NCBI GenBank assembly: GCA_032207245.1
Contig: CM063502.1
Location: 114,367,230 to 114,431,229, forward strand
Direction of reading: 5' to 3'
DNA length: 64,000 bases
DNA from: Pardosa pseudoannulata
Taxonomy: Eukaryota; Arthropoda; Arachnida; Araneae; Lycosidae
This document shows positions 1 through 11,943 of the stretch, piece after piece; position 1 is the first letter of the stretch; each line of letters starts with the position of its first letter. Below the pieces are notes generated by a model. That model saw nothing but the letters and a program-made list of their open reading frames with translations. It was not told the DNA's origin and did no database searches. The translations under genes and the position numbers were made by a program.

Positions 1-286
1 TGGGATACCTAAGGAGCACAGTCACCTCTGTTATTTGCTCATATCAGAGACTGCAAATATTTGCTACATTGTATACTATATACTATAGTTTGTTCTTGTT
101 ATACTCCCAATTTCTCAGGAGTTTCTGTCATCCTCAGTCTGCTCTAACCACAATCAAGAGTCAGTTTGTGTTTGATTATTGATTTCCAATTTGAGAAATA
201 ATTGTATACATGGTAAAATATAAATGGAAGAAAATTTTTTAACTTCAAAATTAATGGCTATGCTTCATTAATGCCAAATTAGTCAA

Positions 287-317
<31 letters not shown>

Positions 318-1778
318 GTGAGTTTAGTATAAGCAATTTAAATATAATCTTTTCTTAAAGCCATAACTGAATCCTTAGAGCACAACACTGATGAACTGAA
401 ATAAATCAAAATACAATTCAAAGATAAGATTTTTGCAAAATTAAGGCCACTAAGGTTAAAGAATTATTTAAAGAAAATTTACCTAGTATTTTAGTTATTT
501 ATTGGGTTAGTAAATTACTGCTCTGAATCTGTGAGATTTAAAAAGTGAAATCTACCAGTTATTATAATATATAAATATTAAGAAAAATTGCTCAAGGTAG
601 CAAAAAGGTAGAAAACTTTTCAGAGAAAATAAGTTATGGCTGTTTGGGAAACTTTAAAAAATTGGAGATTTGAAGATAAGGCTCAAATTCTCTGTTCTAA
701 TACAACCAGTTCGAACACTAGCCATATCACTGGTCTCGCTTTTACAGTTGTATGCAAATTAAGAGATGAAAAATTTTCTATGTAGCCACTTCATAAGAAT
801 TAGTACTATGAAGTATTTCTGAACACAAAGTACCTCAACTAGTTCAGATGCTGAGTTCTTAAAATATAAGTGAAAATGGAATAATTTAGAAAAAGAAAAT
901 TATATGGGCAAATGTAAATACTGGAACAAAATAATGAGTTATGAGAATCCTTTTAATACACATTCAATGGCAAAGTATTTTGCATACTTTTTATTGGAAG
1001 GAACTCAGATTCAACTGTCGAGATCAGACCACAAGGAGCTTCATATCATGCTCAATGAATAGCAAAGGCAAAATGGTTTTTTTTTTATTTAGATAGCAAT
1101 TAGCTTTAAAAGAGTCTGAAGTAAACAGTCAAAAGAACATTTTATTTGCTTCTTGTGACACTGTTAAAAAATTCATCAACAGTTTGTGTTCCATTTAATG
1201 ATTTATTGTTATTAAAAGAATTAAGAAATAAAGAATCAAAGCATAGATTCTGATTTTGCCAATCCAGTAGATCAGTGTTGCCATATATCAATAAATTTAA
1301 TAGTTATCTTGCTAATTTGTATGGTTTATAATTAAGGTTATATTGCAGTTTTAGCATCAAAGAAAATTATTATTGCATTTAATACATTGTTATTGTATGG
1401 GAGGGAGGGAGATAAAAATTAGGTCACAAATATTGAAAGTCTGAGAAGTAATTTCCTAAACTATTAATACTTACATATTAATTCCATTACATTTTTAACT
1501 TCTAAAAGGTCTATTAAAGATTTGTTCAATATGAACACAACTATGCTATCAACTATCAGGGTTGACTTAGAGGGGCTGAAGAACAGACTGGATTTGCAAT
1601 ATTTTTTGACATTCGTCCAAAAGAAAATAAGTTTTATAAATGTGACTTTAGTATAAGCAATTTATTATATAAAAATAACCTGTAAATGAACAACATTTGG
1701 CAATTTATGTTTGTTAGATTTAGTTTGATTTCATACTATGCTATCAAATGAACAATTAATATTTAAGTCATAGCTTAC
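1..1778 (-). other. Intron 2 of the NHLRC2-like gene and left flank
   Basis: AT-rich sequence downstream (on the minus strand) of the exon ending at 1779. I found no further NHL-repeat exon here, so the rest of the gene should lie beyond the left edge of the window. It holds a short (TA)n tract near 294-316 and nothing else I can name. Confidence 0.5.
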
Positions 1779-2105
1779 CAACAACAAAAACAGTAGGCCA
1801 ACAAGTGATTCCATACAACATCCACAATTTTGATTCAGGATCATTAAGAACAGGATGTCTTATATTATTTCTGATTACTGCATCTTTAACTCTCTCCAGG
1901 TGCTTTTCATTCGGAAATTTAGGAGAATGGACTCCAATAATGGTAAAAGCAGGATTTTGGGCATGCTCAATTTCAACTTCCTTTAGAAGAGGAAGAATAT
2001 GGATACAGTTGATACAGCAATAAGTGAAGAAATCCATTGCATAAACTCTACTTTTTAAGTCACCTTCAAAGTCAAGAGGTCTTGCTGTATTTAACCACAC
2101 CCCAT
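1779..2105 (-). CDS. NHLRC2: NHLRC2-like gene, exon 2 (thioredoxin-like domain)
   Basis: This exon encodes most of the thioredoxin-like domain of an NHL repeat-containing protein 2 homologue. Visible landmarks are WLNTARPLDF at the start, DFFTYCCINCIHILP with the CCINC active-site-like motif, IGVHSPKFPNEK, and CWPTVFVVG at the end; all are characteristic of NHLRC2. Minus-strand splice signals fit: acceptor CTTTTCAG just before 2105 and donor G|GTAAGC after 1779, both phase 1. Joined to exon 1 the codon across the junction is GAT, giving PSFGE-D-GVWLNT, which parallels the known family junction. NHLRC2 is known as a cytosolic protein of thioredoxin-like fold plus a six-bladed NHL propeller; the propeller and C-terminus are not contiguous here. 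The plus-strand ORF over the same bases is a shadow. Confidence 0.88.
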
Positions 2106-3318
2106 CTGAAAAGTATCAATCATATGACTAATAATCATGAACGAAAAAGTAAGAGACCAAACTTTATTTTTATTATATCTAAAATTTCATGTTTACTTTA
2201 TAGCTCTACTACATGCATTTGGCAATGAGCAGTACTCTATATAGGAGTTAGTCTCATAATTTTGAATTTTTACCTTTATATGTTTTCCTCAGCAGATTTT
2301 TCCTTTAACATAAATGGTATTGTTAACAATCAGTAGTTCTTAGAAAAGTAATTTGATACTTTAGGATAAGGCATTTTTGATATGAAGGAATTAGATAATA
2401 TTATAACTATATAAGGTAGGAGATATTTCAGAACTTTGGATTTTGAAAATTTGAAGTGCTTTTGCTTAGAAAATTCTTTTCAAAAAATAAATATTAAGAA
2501 GCTATCAAAAATTTCATGGTTTATAAATTATCTTAAAAGACAATTGAGGATGATTTCATAAGTATATTAAGTCATTTCTAATACTTACAACTTAAAACAA
2601 AGTGGCATGCTCTTTAAAAATAAACTAAAAAAAAACTTTTAAAAATATACTAAATCTTCAAAAGCCTAAGTACCATAATATTATAAACTTATATTGACTG
2701 TATTGATATCAATACTGGTTATAAAGGGATAAGAGGAAAGAAAAATACATAATTATTTTAGAGCAGAATATAAGACAAATCAATTTAAGGATATATTGTA
2801 TAAATATGTTTCATTAACCTGAAATATTTGTGGAAGGATTCTATAGCTGGGTTAATATATTTAAATAATGTTTATATAATGTAATTAGATTTTTAAATCA
2901 AAAATACAGTCGGATAACCATTTAAAAATTATCAATTTAGTTAAATAAAATGGTGTAATTTTTTTCAGGTTATTATAGAATGGAAAAAGGAATTAGGAAC
3001 TCCCTATATGTAAGTGTTAAATCAAACAAAGTATAAATTATTGAAATTGAGACAAAAAGTTTCATTATGTGAATTATCTGCTTACAGTTGCATACAAAAT
3101 GTTGCAAAATAATTCAGAAAATATAAAGAAAAACAAGTATTATACTGAATAAAATTAATTTATTATTAGCTTTTGTGGCCAAAGCAAGATATTAGTGCCT
3201 CACAAAATCTAACCAGACAAAAAACTGAAATATTGAAGTCTGAATTATCTAACAATAAAGTAATAGTTTATTTACTATTACAAACATTAAGAATTTCTGA
3301 ACTGAAAATACAAATTAC
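2106..3318 (-). other. Intron 1 of the NHLRC2-like gene
   Basis: AT-rich phase-1 intron between the two supported exons, bounded on the minus strand by GTAATT after 3319 and TTTTCAG before 2105. No coding segment or named repeat is seen inside it. Confidence 0.75.
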
Positions 3319-3514
3319 CTTCACCAAAAGATGGTAAAGTAAATTCTTTTGACAGACATACTCGTTCACAATGCTGATGAATTAAATCTTGAAACTTTGT
3401 CGCCGTATCATCAACTAAAGTTGATGGATGCATGCTTAAATGTAACAACATTTCATCTACATACTCTCCATATAAATTCTCAAGCATAAATATACTTTCG
3501 TTTTCTAACTCCAT
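3319..3514 (-). CDS. NHLRC2: NHLRC2-like gene, exon 1 (N-terminus)
   Basis: First coding exon of the NHLRC2 homologue. I chose the ATG at 3514 because the longer open frame to 3544 has only a TTG there. From the ATG it encodes 65 codons plus one base: an acidic leucine-rich start (MELENESIFMLENLYGEY) and then a stretch ending LSKEFTLPSFGE. The end matches the short linker before the WLNT segment in known NHLRC2 proteins. The donor is GAAG|GTAATT on the minus strand, phase 1, compatible with exon 2. The N-terminal 40 residues are not conserved enough for me to align, so the start is the least certain part. Confidence 0.75.
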
Positions 3515-4076
3515 TACTGTCGAAACGATATATTCCAAAAGCAAAAACTACCAAACGTCAAATTTTAGAGGTGGCCAATTTAATCAACAAAACCTAGACA
3601 TCTTGTTTATAGTCCAAATACAGATTCTAGACGCTAAATATTGTAGAGTTTCTATTACTTCTCTGTGATGCTGAAACAGAAAACAGCATTGTTTAAAAAT
3701 GTTTGATACAACCGGCTCCAAGTCTGTTATTTCAACGACAGTTGCACCCAAAATGTCTTATTGACTTGTTTCGAATATGAATAAAGCTTCTTCTAAATTG
3801 TAACTAGTGCAGGATTTTTGTTACTTCATGTCACTAAAAAGCATCGTAATATGAAATATGATTTTCTTCGCAACAGTGCCCACCACGCGGAAATGGAAAT
3901 GACTACCTTGGCTTCAGATCCCTTTGACAGAAAGCGCCAAGATTTCCAGCCAAAGGGATCGGGGCGAGGCGTGGCTTACACGATCTTGGCTAGTCGAAAT
4001 CGTACTGTCACTAAGGGCCGGATGCTGAATGGAACGTTGTGACCACAACTTTCTAAAATTTGGATTCTGGCTGGAA
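3515..4076 (-). other. 5' flank of the NHLRC2-like gene
   Basis: Sequence upstream of the chosen start codon. It should contain the 5' UTR and promoter but I see no clear TATA box or initiator. Part of it (about 3880-4030) is richer in GC than the surroundings. No ORF here looks real. Confidence 0.4.
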
Positions 4077-4084
4077 CATTTTCA

Positions 4085-5296
4085 ACGAGTGGATCGGGAC
4101 AGCCGATTTTGGTGCTACAGTTTCAGGGGAGGGGTAATTACTTGGTTTATTAGCGCCATATATTCATTAATATAATAACTAAACCTATCCAAGTAATCGT
4201 GAGCTCGTGTCGAGGATTCTTAATACACCGTGTTAAACAATAAAAGGTGAATATAACAGGAATTTCATCAATCAATACAGATTTCGATCACACATATTGC
4301 AGCTCTAATAAATAAGATTAATTTGTTTTTATTTGTATGGTCTTTTACTTTTTAAAATCATTAACAATAACTGGAAAAAATATGAAAATCACATTGCATA
4401 TTTTGTTGTCACATTGCATTGTGTCAGCTAAACGAAATGAACAGTAAATAGCCTGATTTAAACATGAAAAAATTATTCATTAAAATATCATACAATATAG
4501 TAAGTTAGAAGCATGTAATTTTCTATCAAAGAATATTCAAGAATTCTTTTTTACTCCTTACTAAGTGAAATAATTATTGAATATTGCTGTATACTTTTGA
4601 GAGCTATAGTAAAACTTATGAATATTCTTTGATAGTAAAATGTAAGTTTCTAAATTATTATATTGAATAACATTTTTTCAGAACAATGTTTTTACCTTTA
4701 AAAATCAGGCTATTTACTATCCATTATAGACAGCTTGAGGTATAAAGTTTATAATGGCAAAAATTGATTTTAAAAACTTAAAGTAATAAAAAAATAAAAA
4801 ATATAATAAAAAAGTGACAGTTAAAAATAAAAATTAATTTTAAAAATTATCAAAAATGTAAATAACATCATTGAAGTAAATATTAGAAATAAAATAAAAT
4901 ATTAAAACATAAAAATAAATTATAGTAATAATAAATATAAATATTAAAATATAATAATTTTATTAAAATGTAATAAAATATTAAAAATATTAGCACTTCT
5001 CAATTTCTTAGCAAAAATTGATTTTATAAACCTAAAACGACAAAAACTAACAAAAATGAAAATAAAAAATTTAAATCTCAAGTAACAAAAAATAAAAAAT
5101 AAAATAAGAAGAAAATAGAAAATTAACTTAAAATATTGTCAAAAATGTAAATAAAATAATACAAAAACTGCTCAAGTTCCTACAAATTTACTTCCATAGT
5201 TTTAGTTAATATATTACTGAATAGATGGCGATAGTGACCCAAGCAATTTTTTTCCTGGAACTGTAGCACCGAAATTGGCTGTCCCGATCCCCTCGT
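4085..5296. mobile_element. Non-autonomous TIR DNA transposon, 1212 bp
   Basis: Long terminal inverted repeats of about 39 bp bound an AT-rich, non-coding core. Both ends share ACGAG(T/G)GGATCGGGAC and continue through GGTGCTACAGTT. Flanking 8-mers CATTTTCA (4077-4084) and CATTTACA (5297-5304) match at 7 of 8 positions, which looks like an 8-bp target site duplication and suggests a hAT-type (less likely Mutator-type) element. It sits about 0.57 kb upstream of the NHLRC2-like start codon. No transposase remnant is visible. Confidence 0.7.
4428..4740. repeat. Imperfect inverted repeat inside the TIR element
   Basis: Arms at about 4428-4562 and 4612-4740 are diverged reverse complements; shared blocks include AGTAAATAGCCTGATTT and CTATCAAAGAATATTCA. 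The centre (about 4587) is not the centre of the host element, so this is probably a separate nested palindromic MITE. Confidence 0.6.
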
Positions 5297-5304
5297 CATT
5301 TACA

Positions 5305-5867
5305 GGAGTCCGCGTCACAAAGATATGGAAGTTGTTCTAAATAAGTTGGGAAGTTGTGAGACGTTGGAGAGCTCTCACAAGCTTTCACAAGTACTTGAGA
5401 ACCTAAATAAAGATGGCGGAGCTTATTGTGGCACGCAGAATTCGCATATGATATCTGGAAAAAACCAGTTGGCTTTTGAGAGACCCTCAAAATCCATTTG
5501 ATTTTCCCGAAATAGAATTTATCCGATGTTTTATGTTGATTAAAATTGCTACGACCGAGTTGATAAACTTCGGAAGGGAAAATAAAAATAAAAATGGATT
5601 TTTCATAATCAAAATAAAAGGATTACGAGGAATCATTCGCTTTTAGTCGCAATAAAAGCTTCACAAGAGATGTTTATATTGGATAAAAATTAACTAATTT
5701 TGTTAAAATAAAGAGCTTAACATCGAGGATATAAGTTTAAAGTTATTTAAATACATATCTTTAGTAACTTTTGATTTAAATTAATTAAGTAAAAAGTGGC
5801 TATTACATATACATACTTCTTCATATACATATATTTTTTTCTACACACACACACTCATATATATATA
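5305..5867. other. Unassigned AT-rich sequence ending in CA/TA repeats
   Basis: No supported gene. The last 40 bases before the gap are a short (AC)n run and (TA)n, which probably caused the assembly break. Confidence 0.4.
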
Positions 5868-5967
5868 NNNNNNNNNNNNNNNNNNNNNNNNNNNNNNNNN
5901 NNNNNNNNNNNNNNNNNNNNNNNNNNNNNNNNNNNNNNNNNNNNNNNNNNNNNNNNNNNNNNNNNNN
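5868..5967. other. Assembly gap (100 N)
   Basis: Exactly 100 N bases, the usual placeholder for a gap of unknown size. The true distance and the relative orientation of the two sides are not given by the sequence. Confidence 0.99.
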
Positions 5968-5968
5968 G

Positions 5969-8161
5969 TATGTCGGCATTCCTAAAATCAAAAGAAGATC
6001 GAAGTTGGATGTTAAGGCTAAAAAGGGCTTAATGGTCGGTTACGGTCTGAGGACCAAAGGTTACCGGATTTGGTTAGAAGACGAAAGTCGGTTAATTGAA
6101 ACTATCAATGTTACTTTTAAGGAGACTATTGAACCGAATTGTCTTCGCAGTGGAGCTGCACTGGGCCCATTCTTAGAATCGCAGGAAGTTGACTGGGAAA
6201 TTCATAGAACTGATGAAACCCAACTTCCACGAAATCCAGTATCTGAATTTCCGGAACCTGAAACCGATGATGAGGATGAAACCCAGGACTCATCAAGCCA
6301 CAGTGATGAAGCACCTTCGCCTCGCCATGTAACCTGGTTACGTAAACCTGTTACCAGAAAAGATGGTAGACGAACCGATATATACTACTTTGAGGAAGGA
6401 AATAATGAGAGACTAAGATCGTTGAATGATGTAAAGGCATATTGCGAAAAGAACTCTATTTATTACGATCCTTCGATTTTTGACTTTTCGGGTCATAACA
6501 AATACAAAGGCATTGTCAATTCAAACGAAAATCCATCTACGTTGTCAGTTTCCTTTAGTAAAAAGAGTTCTAGATGACTAGATGTGGTTATACCTAGAAC
6601 ATACAAGCAAGCATTAAAAACTCCTGAAAGAGACCAATGGATGGAAGCGATGGACGATGAAATAGGATGTATGGCTAAACATAAAGTCTGGCGTCTTGTT
6701 CCCCTACCTGAGGGTAAGGAACCAATAGGTTCTCGCTGGGTTTTTGCCATTAAGAGGGACGAGCTTGGAAATATTGCTAGATTTAAGGCTAGGCTTGTTG
6801 CCCAAGGTTATTATCAGGTTAAGGGGGAAACGTATGAGGAAACATTCAGTCCGGTCGTAAATTTTTCCATTGTTAGATTTTTCTTTTCTCTATTAGTGGT
6901 ACATTTGAATTGGGCTAATATCCAGTGTGATATAAAAAGTGCTTATTTATATGCACCTTTATCCCATGAAATCTATATGGATCAGCCTCAAGGCTATGTA
7001 GATACAAGTAAACCAGATTTCGTGTGTCGTTTGGATAAAGCTATTTACGGCCTTCACCAGAGTGGTCGGTTGTGGTTTCTTGAGTTGAATCAGGTATTGC
7101 TCAGTCTAGGTTTTAACAAATATGAATGGTGTAACTGCACGTATTATATGGGTAATAACGTAGTTCTCTTGGTATACGTTGACGATATCGTAGTCTTTGG
7201 AAAAGATCAGCGTCTTTGCGAAAACGCACTCAATACTTTGAAGAGCAGATTTGATTTAAAGATTCTTGGCGTAACAAGGAAGTTACTTGGAGTAGAGTTT
7301 GAGTATAAGCAAGACCAAATCTTGATCCATCAACGTCTATACATTGATGAGGTAGTAAAGAGATTTAGGTCGTTAAATTTTCCAATCTCCTCCCTTCCGA
7401 TAGCAAAAGGAATTAAGTATTCAAAGTCGAATATCCCTTCTACTGAGGAAGAGTTACGCGAGATGGCTGCCGTTCCTTACAGGAATGTGCTAGGTTGCTT
7501 ATCATTCATCGCAAGTAGAACTCGGCCTGATCTATCTTACGCTATTAATATCTTCTCCCAGTTCCAGGCTAATGCCGGAATGTTTCATTGGGTAGGATTA
7601 TTAAAGTTGCTTGGTTACGTAGCATATACTAAAACATACAAGTTAAAACTAATTTGTAAGGAACCTAGGCTTGAAATCTACTCGGATTCAGATTTTGCTT
7701 CTAACAGGGACGATAGAGTGTCTCTAGGAGGACAAATTGTTTTTCTAGATAAATCACCTATTTCCTGGCGAACATTTAAGGAGCGTTCTGTTAGTTTAAG
7801 CACTATGGAAGCAGAATTTATTTCAATGACTGAGGCCGCCCGGGAGTTAGTATGGTTGGATAATGTTTTATCAGAGTGTTATAAATACAAGATGGTTAAG
7901 GGGCCAAAATTAAAGCCTACCCTTTTCGCTGATAATATGTCAGCAATTGAGTTTACCAAATCTCCAGTCGAGAACACACGTTCCAAACATATTGATGTGA
8001 AGCTTTTCTTCATAAGGGACTTGATTAGAGAGAATATCTTTATTATGCAATATGTTCAAAGTAAACTTAACCTTGCCGATCCTTTTACAAAAGCACTCAC
8101 GAAAGGTGATTTACAGAAATTTGTTAAAACAATTTTTCATGATGATGACGATGAACTTTAA
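5969..8161 (+). pseudogene. Ty1/copia pol fragment (integrase C-terminus, RT, RNase H)
   Basis: The frame emerges from the gap as YVGIPKIKRRSKLDVKAKKG, the region just after the copia integrase core, and then has the GYGLRTKGYRIW block. Reverse transcriptase follows, with the KARLVAQGY block, the segment around CDIKSAYLYAPL and the catalytic YVDD in VLLVYVDDIVVFG. RNase H has SDSDFASNRDD, a STMEAEF block and FADNMSAIEF, and the frame ends DDDDEL. Gag, protease and most of integrase are missing, in or beyond the gap. A single in-frame TGA at 6575-6577 splits an otherwise continuous frame, so this is a lightly damaged copy. Confidence 0.9.
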
Positions 8162-8522
8162 AGTGTTTCTATATGTATTTTTCTAAATGAGTGTTATTGT
8201 TGTATTTTGATATGTCTTTAAATTGTATGTTTATACGTAATATCATTTGATAATGTCTAATATAAAAATTGTTTAAAAATATAAAAGTTTTTCTTTACAT
8301 TCAAGTATGATACATTGTTTGAAATCGACTTTACTTGCATACCTTTGATTATATTGTTGAAATTCACAAATGGACTTTGAAGTAGGGAATATTGTTTGCA
8401 GTTACAAAATGTTCTGCAATGTTTATGTTAACCTGTGATTTTTGAATGTGTAAAACGACAGTTTGTAAATGAACCGGATTAGTTTTTTTTTTTGTGTCAA
8501 AACGTCAATGAGGGGGGCTTTT
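8162..8522 (+). other. 3' untranslated part of the copia remnant
   Basis: AT-rich spacer between the pol stop codon and the LTR. It contains a purine-rich run GAGGGGGG (about 8510-8517) that is a plausible polypurine tract, separated from the LTR start by a few T residues. Confidence 0.45.
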
Positions 8523-9215
8523 TGTTAGCATAACAGCCAGTTTTTATGGTAATTGACGTTTCTACCTAATTTTAAAAAAAAAAAAATTCTTTTCAATATT
8601 TCAATCCAGAGCGGATTTTAAACTTCCCGCCATTATTATTTTTATCTTCGACGTGCAATCCGAAGAAGGAAGTGCCGTATGCAAATACTTGCTCTGTAGT
8701 CACGATTCGTCCAGCGAGCGGCACACGTGGACGAATCGGCGTTCTGTCTTCCACCCGGCGGGAAGTATAAGTACGCCAGGGTGAAGTTCATCGGTAGAAG
8801 CAGGCTGAAGCGAGGAAACGGTGATCTCTTTGGAGGCGAGCCGCCAGTACTTCCTGATATGAGCTGACTGAAGGTGTTTATCTCATGGCCATCCTACTTA
8901 GAAGGAATTTGTGCAATTAGGCAATTTTTGGAAAGTGTGACTCGAGATGCAAGCTGTTTTGAATTTTTGTTTGTTTTGAAAAGGGTAACTTCCGGCGATT
9001 TCCTCTTTTTTTTATAGGGACCTTATGTCTCAATTTAATTTTTTTTAGTCCTAGTCCAGTTCATAATATCTTGTTTTTTTTGTTGATGTAGTACATATAT
9101 AAGTTAATCTGTATTTGTTATTTCTTTAAATGTTTTTCTTTTTCGAATAAATTATTATTATTTTTAAAACTGCTTCTTTTTCTGACCAACTCGAATTCCA
9201 CTGTGCAAAATCTCT
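8523..9215 (+). repeat. Probable 3' LTR of the decayed copia element
   Basis: Starts TGTTAGCATAACAG shortly after the purine tract. It contains a GC-richer promoter-like stretch with TATAAG near 8766 and an AATAAA near 9146, in the order expected for U3-R-U5. The right border is uncertain because the next base run already belongs to a hAT pseudogene. No 5' partner LTR is present before the gap. Confidence 0.55.
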
Positions 9216-10443
9216 GCCAAGAATACTTCTTACTAGGTTTTTGGGGTATCAAAAAGACACAACTAAATCAGCAGATTTATATAAAGCAGTAAAAAATACA
9301 TTGGAGAGATTTTATTTGCCTATCACCAATATGTCCGGTATAGTCACTGATGGTGCTTTAGCTATGGTCGGTAAAAGAGAAGGACTTGTGAAATTAATCA
9401 AGAATGATGCTACTGAAGCTCAAAACACAAACTTAATGAAGTACCATTGTATAGTTCATCAAGAAAATTTATGCGGAAAAGCTCTAAAAATGGATGACGT
9501 AATGCAAATCGTTGTTTAAACTGTAAATTTTATACAATCAAAAGGACTGAATCATCGTCAATTTCAAGAATTTCTTAAATGCGTGGATTCGGAATATGGT
9601 GACATAATTTATTTTGCAGAAGTAAGATGGCTTAGTCGAGGCCAAATTTTGAAAAGATTTTACGATTTGATTATTGAAATTAAATTATTCATGATATCTA
9701 AAGAAAATGTTATTCCGGAATTTGATGATGAGAATTGGCTAATGGATTTGGCATTTTTAGTAGATTTGACCGGTCATTTGAACGAATTAAATATGCGTCT
9801 TCAAGGTCAAAACCAACTTATTAGCAATATGTACCAAAATATAACTGCGTTCTAAATGAAACTGAAGTTATGGTAAAATCAAATTAAGGAGAATAATTTT
9901 ACACATTTCCAAATGTTGGCTAAACATAATGTGATAAACAATAAAAAATATGTAGTCTTGCTTTCTGATTTGATAGAGGAATTTGAAAACAGGTTTGAAG
10001 ATTTTCGAAAAAATTATCAACTTTTTTGTATATTTGTGACTCCTTTCTCAGTTGACATACATTTGTTACCTGGAAAGTTTCAAATGGAATGCATAGAGCT
10101 GCAATATGAAATCCAACTTAAAGATAAATTTAATCATGTCTCTTTACTAGATTTTTATAAGATCTATCTCCCCACAGACAAATATCCAACACTTCACAAT
10201 CATGCATTATTCATGACATCGCTTTTTGGCAGCACATATGTTTGTGAACAATTATTTTCAAGAATGAAGCATACAAAAAGCAAAAATAGAAGTAAAATAA
10301 GTGATGAACATCTTGAGAATTCATTAAGAATTGCAACTACATCCATTGAACCTAATATTGATGGAATAGTTTTAAACAGCAATGTCAAATATCTCACTAA
10401 TTTTTTGTTACTTTTTTTTACACTCTTAAATACTGTAACCTAA
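9213..10443 (+). pseudogene. hAT transposase pseudogene (GTF2IRD2-like group)
   Basis: One frame encodes a recognisable hAT transposase of the group related to GTF2IRD2: the DGA block in SGIVTDGALAMVGKREGL, YHCIVHQENLCGK, the RWLSRG segment, and the C-terminal dimerisation region (ALFMTSLFGSTYVCEQLFSR, then SDEHLENSLRIAT). It is cut by three in-frame TAA codons (9517-9519, 9853-9855, and about 9874) yet shows no frameshift. The N-terminal BED zinc finger and the left end of the element are missing. Confidence 0.85.
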
Positions 10444-10560
10444 TTGTATCTAACAACAAATATCAATAAAAGTTGCTTAAAACATGTCATAAAGTGCGGC
10501 CCAAGATAATTTTGTATTTTTCAATGTGGCCCAGAAGACCTAAAAGGTTGGACACCCCTG
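10444..10560 (+). mobile_element. Right end of the hAT element with its TIR
   Basis: After the stop codon the sequence runs through an AATAAA-like signal and ends in AAAAGGTTGGACACCCCTG at 10560, whose reverse complement CAGGGGTGTCCAACC is a typical hAT terminus. The next 8 bases, GTATAGAG, would be the target duplication, but the left copy is not in the window. Confidence 0.75.
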
Positions 10561-10564
10561 GTAT

Positions 10565-10760
10565 AGAGCATGCCTGAGATGTTCTGGGAAAGGCAATTGC
10601 AATCACCTTCTTAGAACCATCCAGGTTCTGAAAACAGCATTGCTGAATGAATGGGACCAGTTGCCATGGGACTTCACTGACTGCCTTGTTCCAAGTATGA
10701 AATCATGCTGCAAGGCCTGTATATCTGTAAAAAAGAACCATACCTCTTATTAACACCTTT
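10565..10760 (+). pseudogene. Tc1-type transposase C-terminal remnant
   Basis: Directly after the hAT end, a degraded frame reads LGKAIA and then VLKTALLNEWDQLPWDF, CLVPSMKSCCKACISV. This is the usual C-terminus of Tc1-type transposases. The hAT element evidently inserted in this older Tc1 copy. Stop codons and a small indel are present. Confidence 0.7.
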
Positions 10761-11082
10761 TTTTTTTGTTCTATTCTGCAACCACTGTTTCTTGCTTTCT
10801 GACTCTAATGACATAAAATGTTACATAAAATCATGCATGTGTATTATAACTGTTGAACAATTATTTGTTTGTATCAACTTATGTGCATATCAAATTTCAT
10901 TAAAATCAGATCAGTAGTTCTGGAGATAATTGACCAAATCTGTAGTTTCTCTTAATTTTGAATGAGTGTCTGTGTAATATCTTTAAATTTTGTAGAAATT
11001 TAAAAGCTCAATAAGAGAAAAGTAAGTTTTGAAGTTAAGATTGTTGTTTCCATTATTTTCTGGAATTATATGTGAGTGTGTC

Positions 11083-11123
<41 letters not shown>

Positions 11124-11943
11124 GAACATGATTAACCAGGATTGAATTATCCCAGTTATAGATTGGACAGCCCCCAAAAGAAGTATTCCTACAGTAGCCA
11201 TTCCTTTATATGATTATGATTAAGCTAATTAACAGAGAATAATATAGAGAAAGTTATAGTTCTGAAATCTGGTCAAACAAGTGGTGCAACAATGGATTAA
11301 AGAAAAATCAAAATTAAAATTTTATATTTTAAGTAACCCTTATAGTGTTGCATCTGATTCAGAAAAAAAGTGGAATTTCAGTTTTCTGACAGTGAAGAAA
11401 AAAAAAAATCCTATAATTCATGAAATATTAAGTTGCAGTGACACATTAGTGCACACTAAGGTTTTACCTAATTAATTTCAACAAAAAAATAGAACATTTA
11501 CAAAAAAAGAAAAAAACAAAGACTTTCAGAAATTTACGTAGTTGAGAAATTTTTGAAGAGTAGATAAAAAGGAAACCAGGCTTTCATTATCTCTTTCTTC
11601 ACCAAATAATGAGGTAAAATATATTCTGTTTTTTTTTTTATTTCTATTCTAATAATTATAATTCTAAACTGTCAAATTTGTTCATTCTCTTTCTGTTTTA
11701 TTAAATTTTTAATGTTTTATTACATAAAAATTTTATTTTTTTTCCTGTAATTTTTCTTTAAAATTTAAATAAATTGAATTATTTAGAATGAGGCATTTCC
11801 AGCAATCCTGTTTAATCAAGAGTTTTCTGTATATGCACCTGTATATGTTTATATATGTATATATATTTTGGTATATTTTATAAAGAATTCATACACCTTG
11901 TAATTAAATTTGTTTCTTTAAATTCTTATTTTGCATTTTACAG
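10761..11943 (+). other. AT-rich sequence upstream of the + strand terminal exon
   Basis: Probably intronic relative to the exon at 11944. It contains a (CA)n microsatellite at about 11085-11120 and poly-A and poly-T tracts. No exon or named element is recognised. Confidence 0.4.
11085..11120. repeat. (CA)n microsatellite
   Basis: About 18 uninterrupted CA units. Confidence 0.95.

Noticed and set aside
3818..4042. Plus-strand 74-aa ORF upstream of the NHLRC2-like gene
   Set aside because: No family resemblance, ends just before a transposon, and lies in the likely promoter region of the minus-strand gene.
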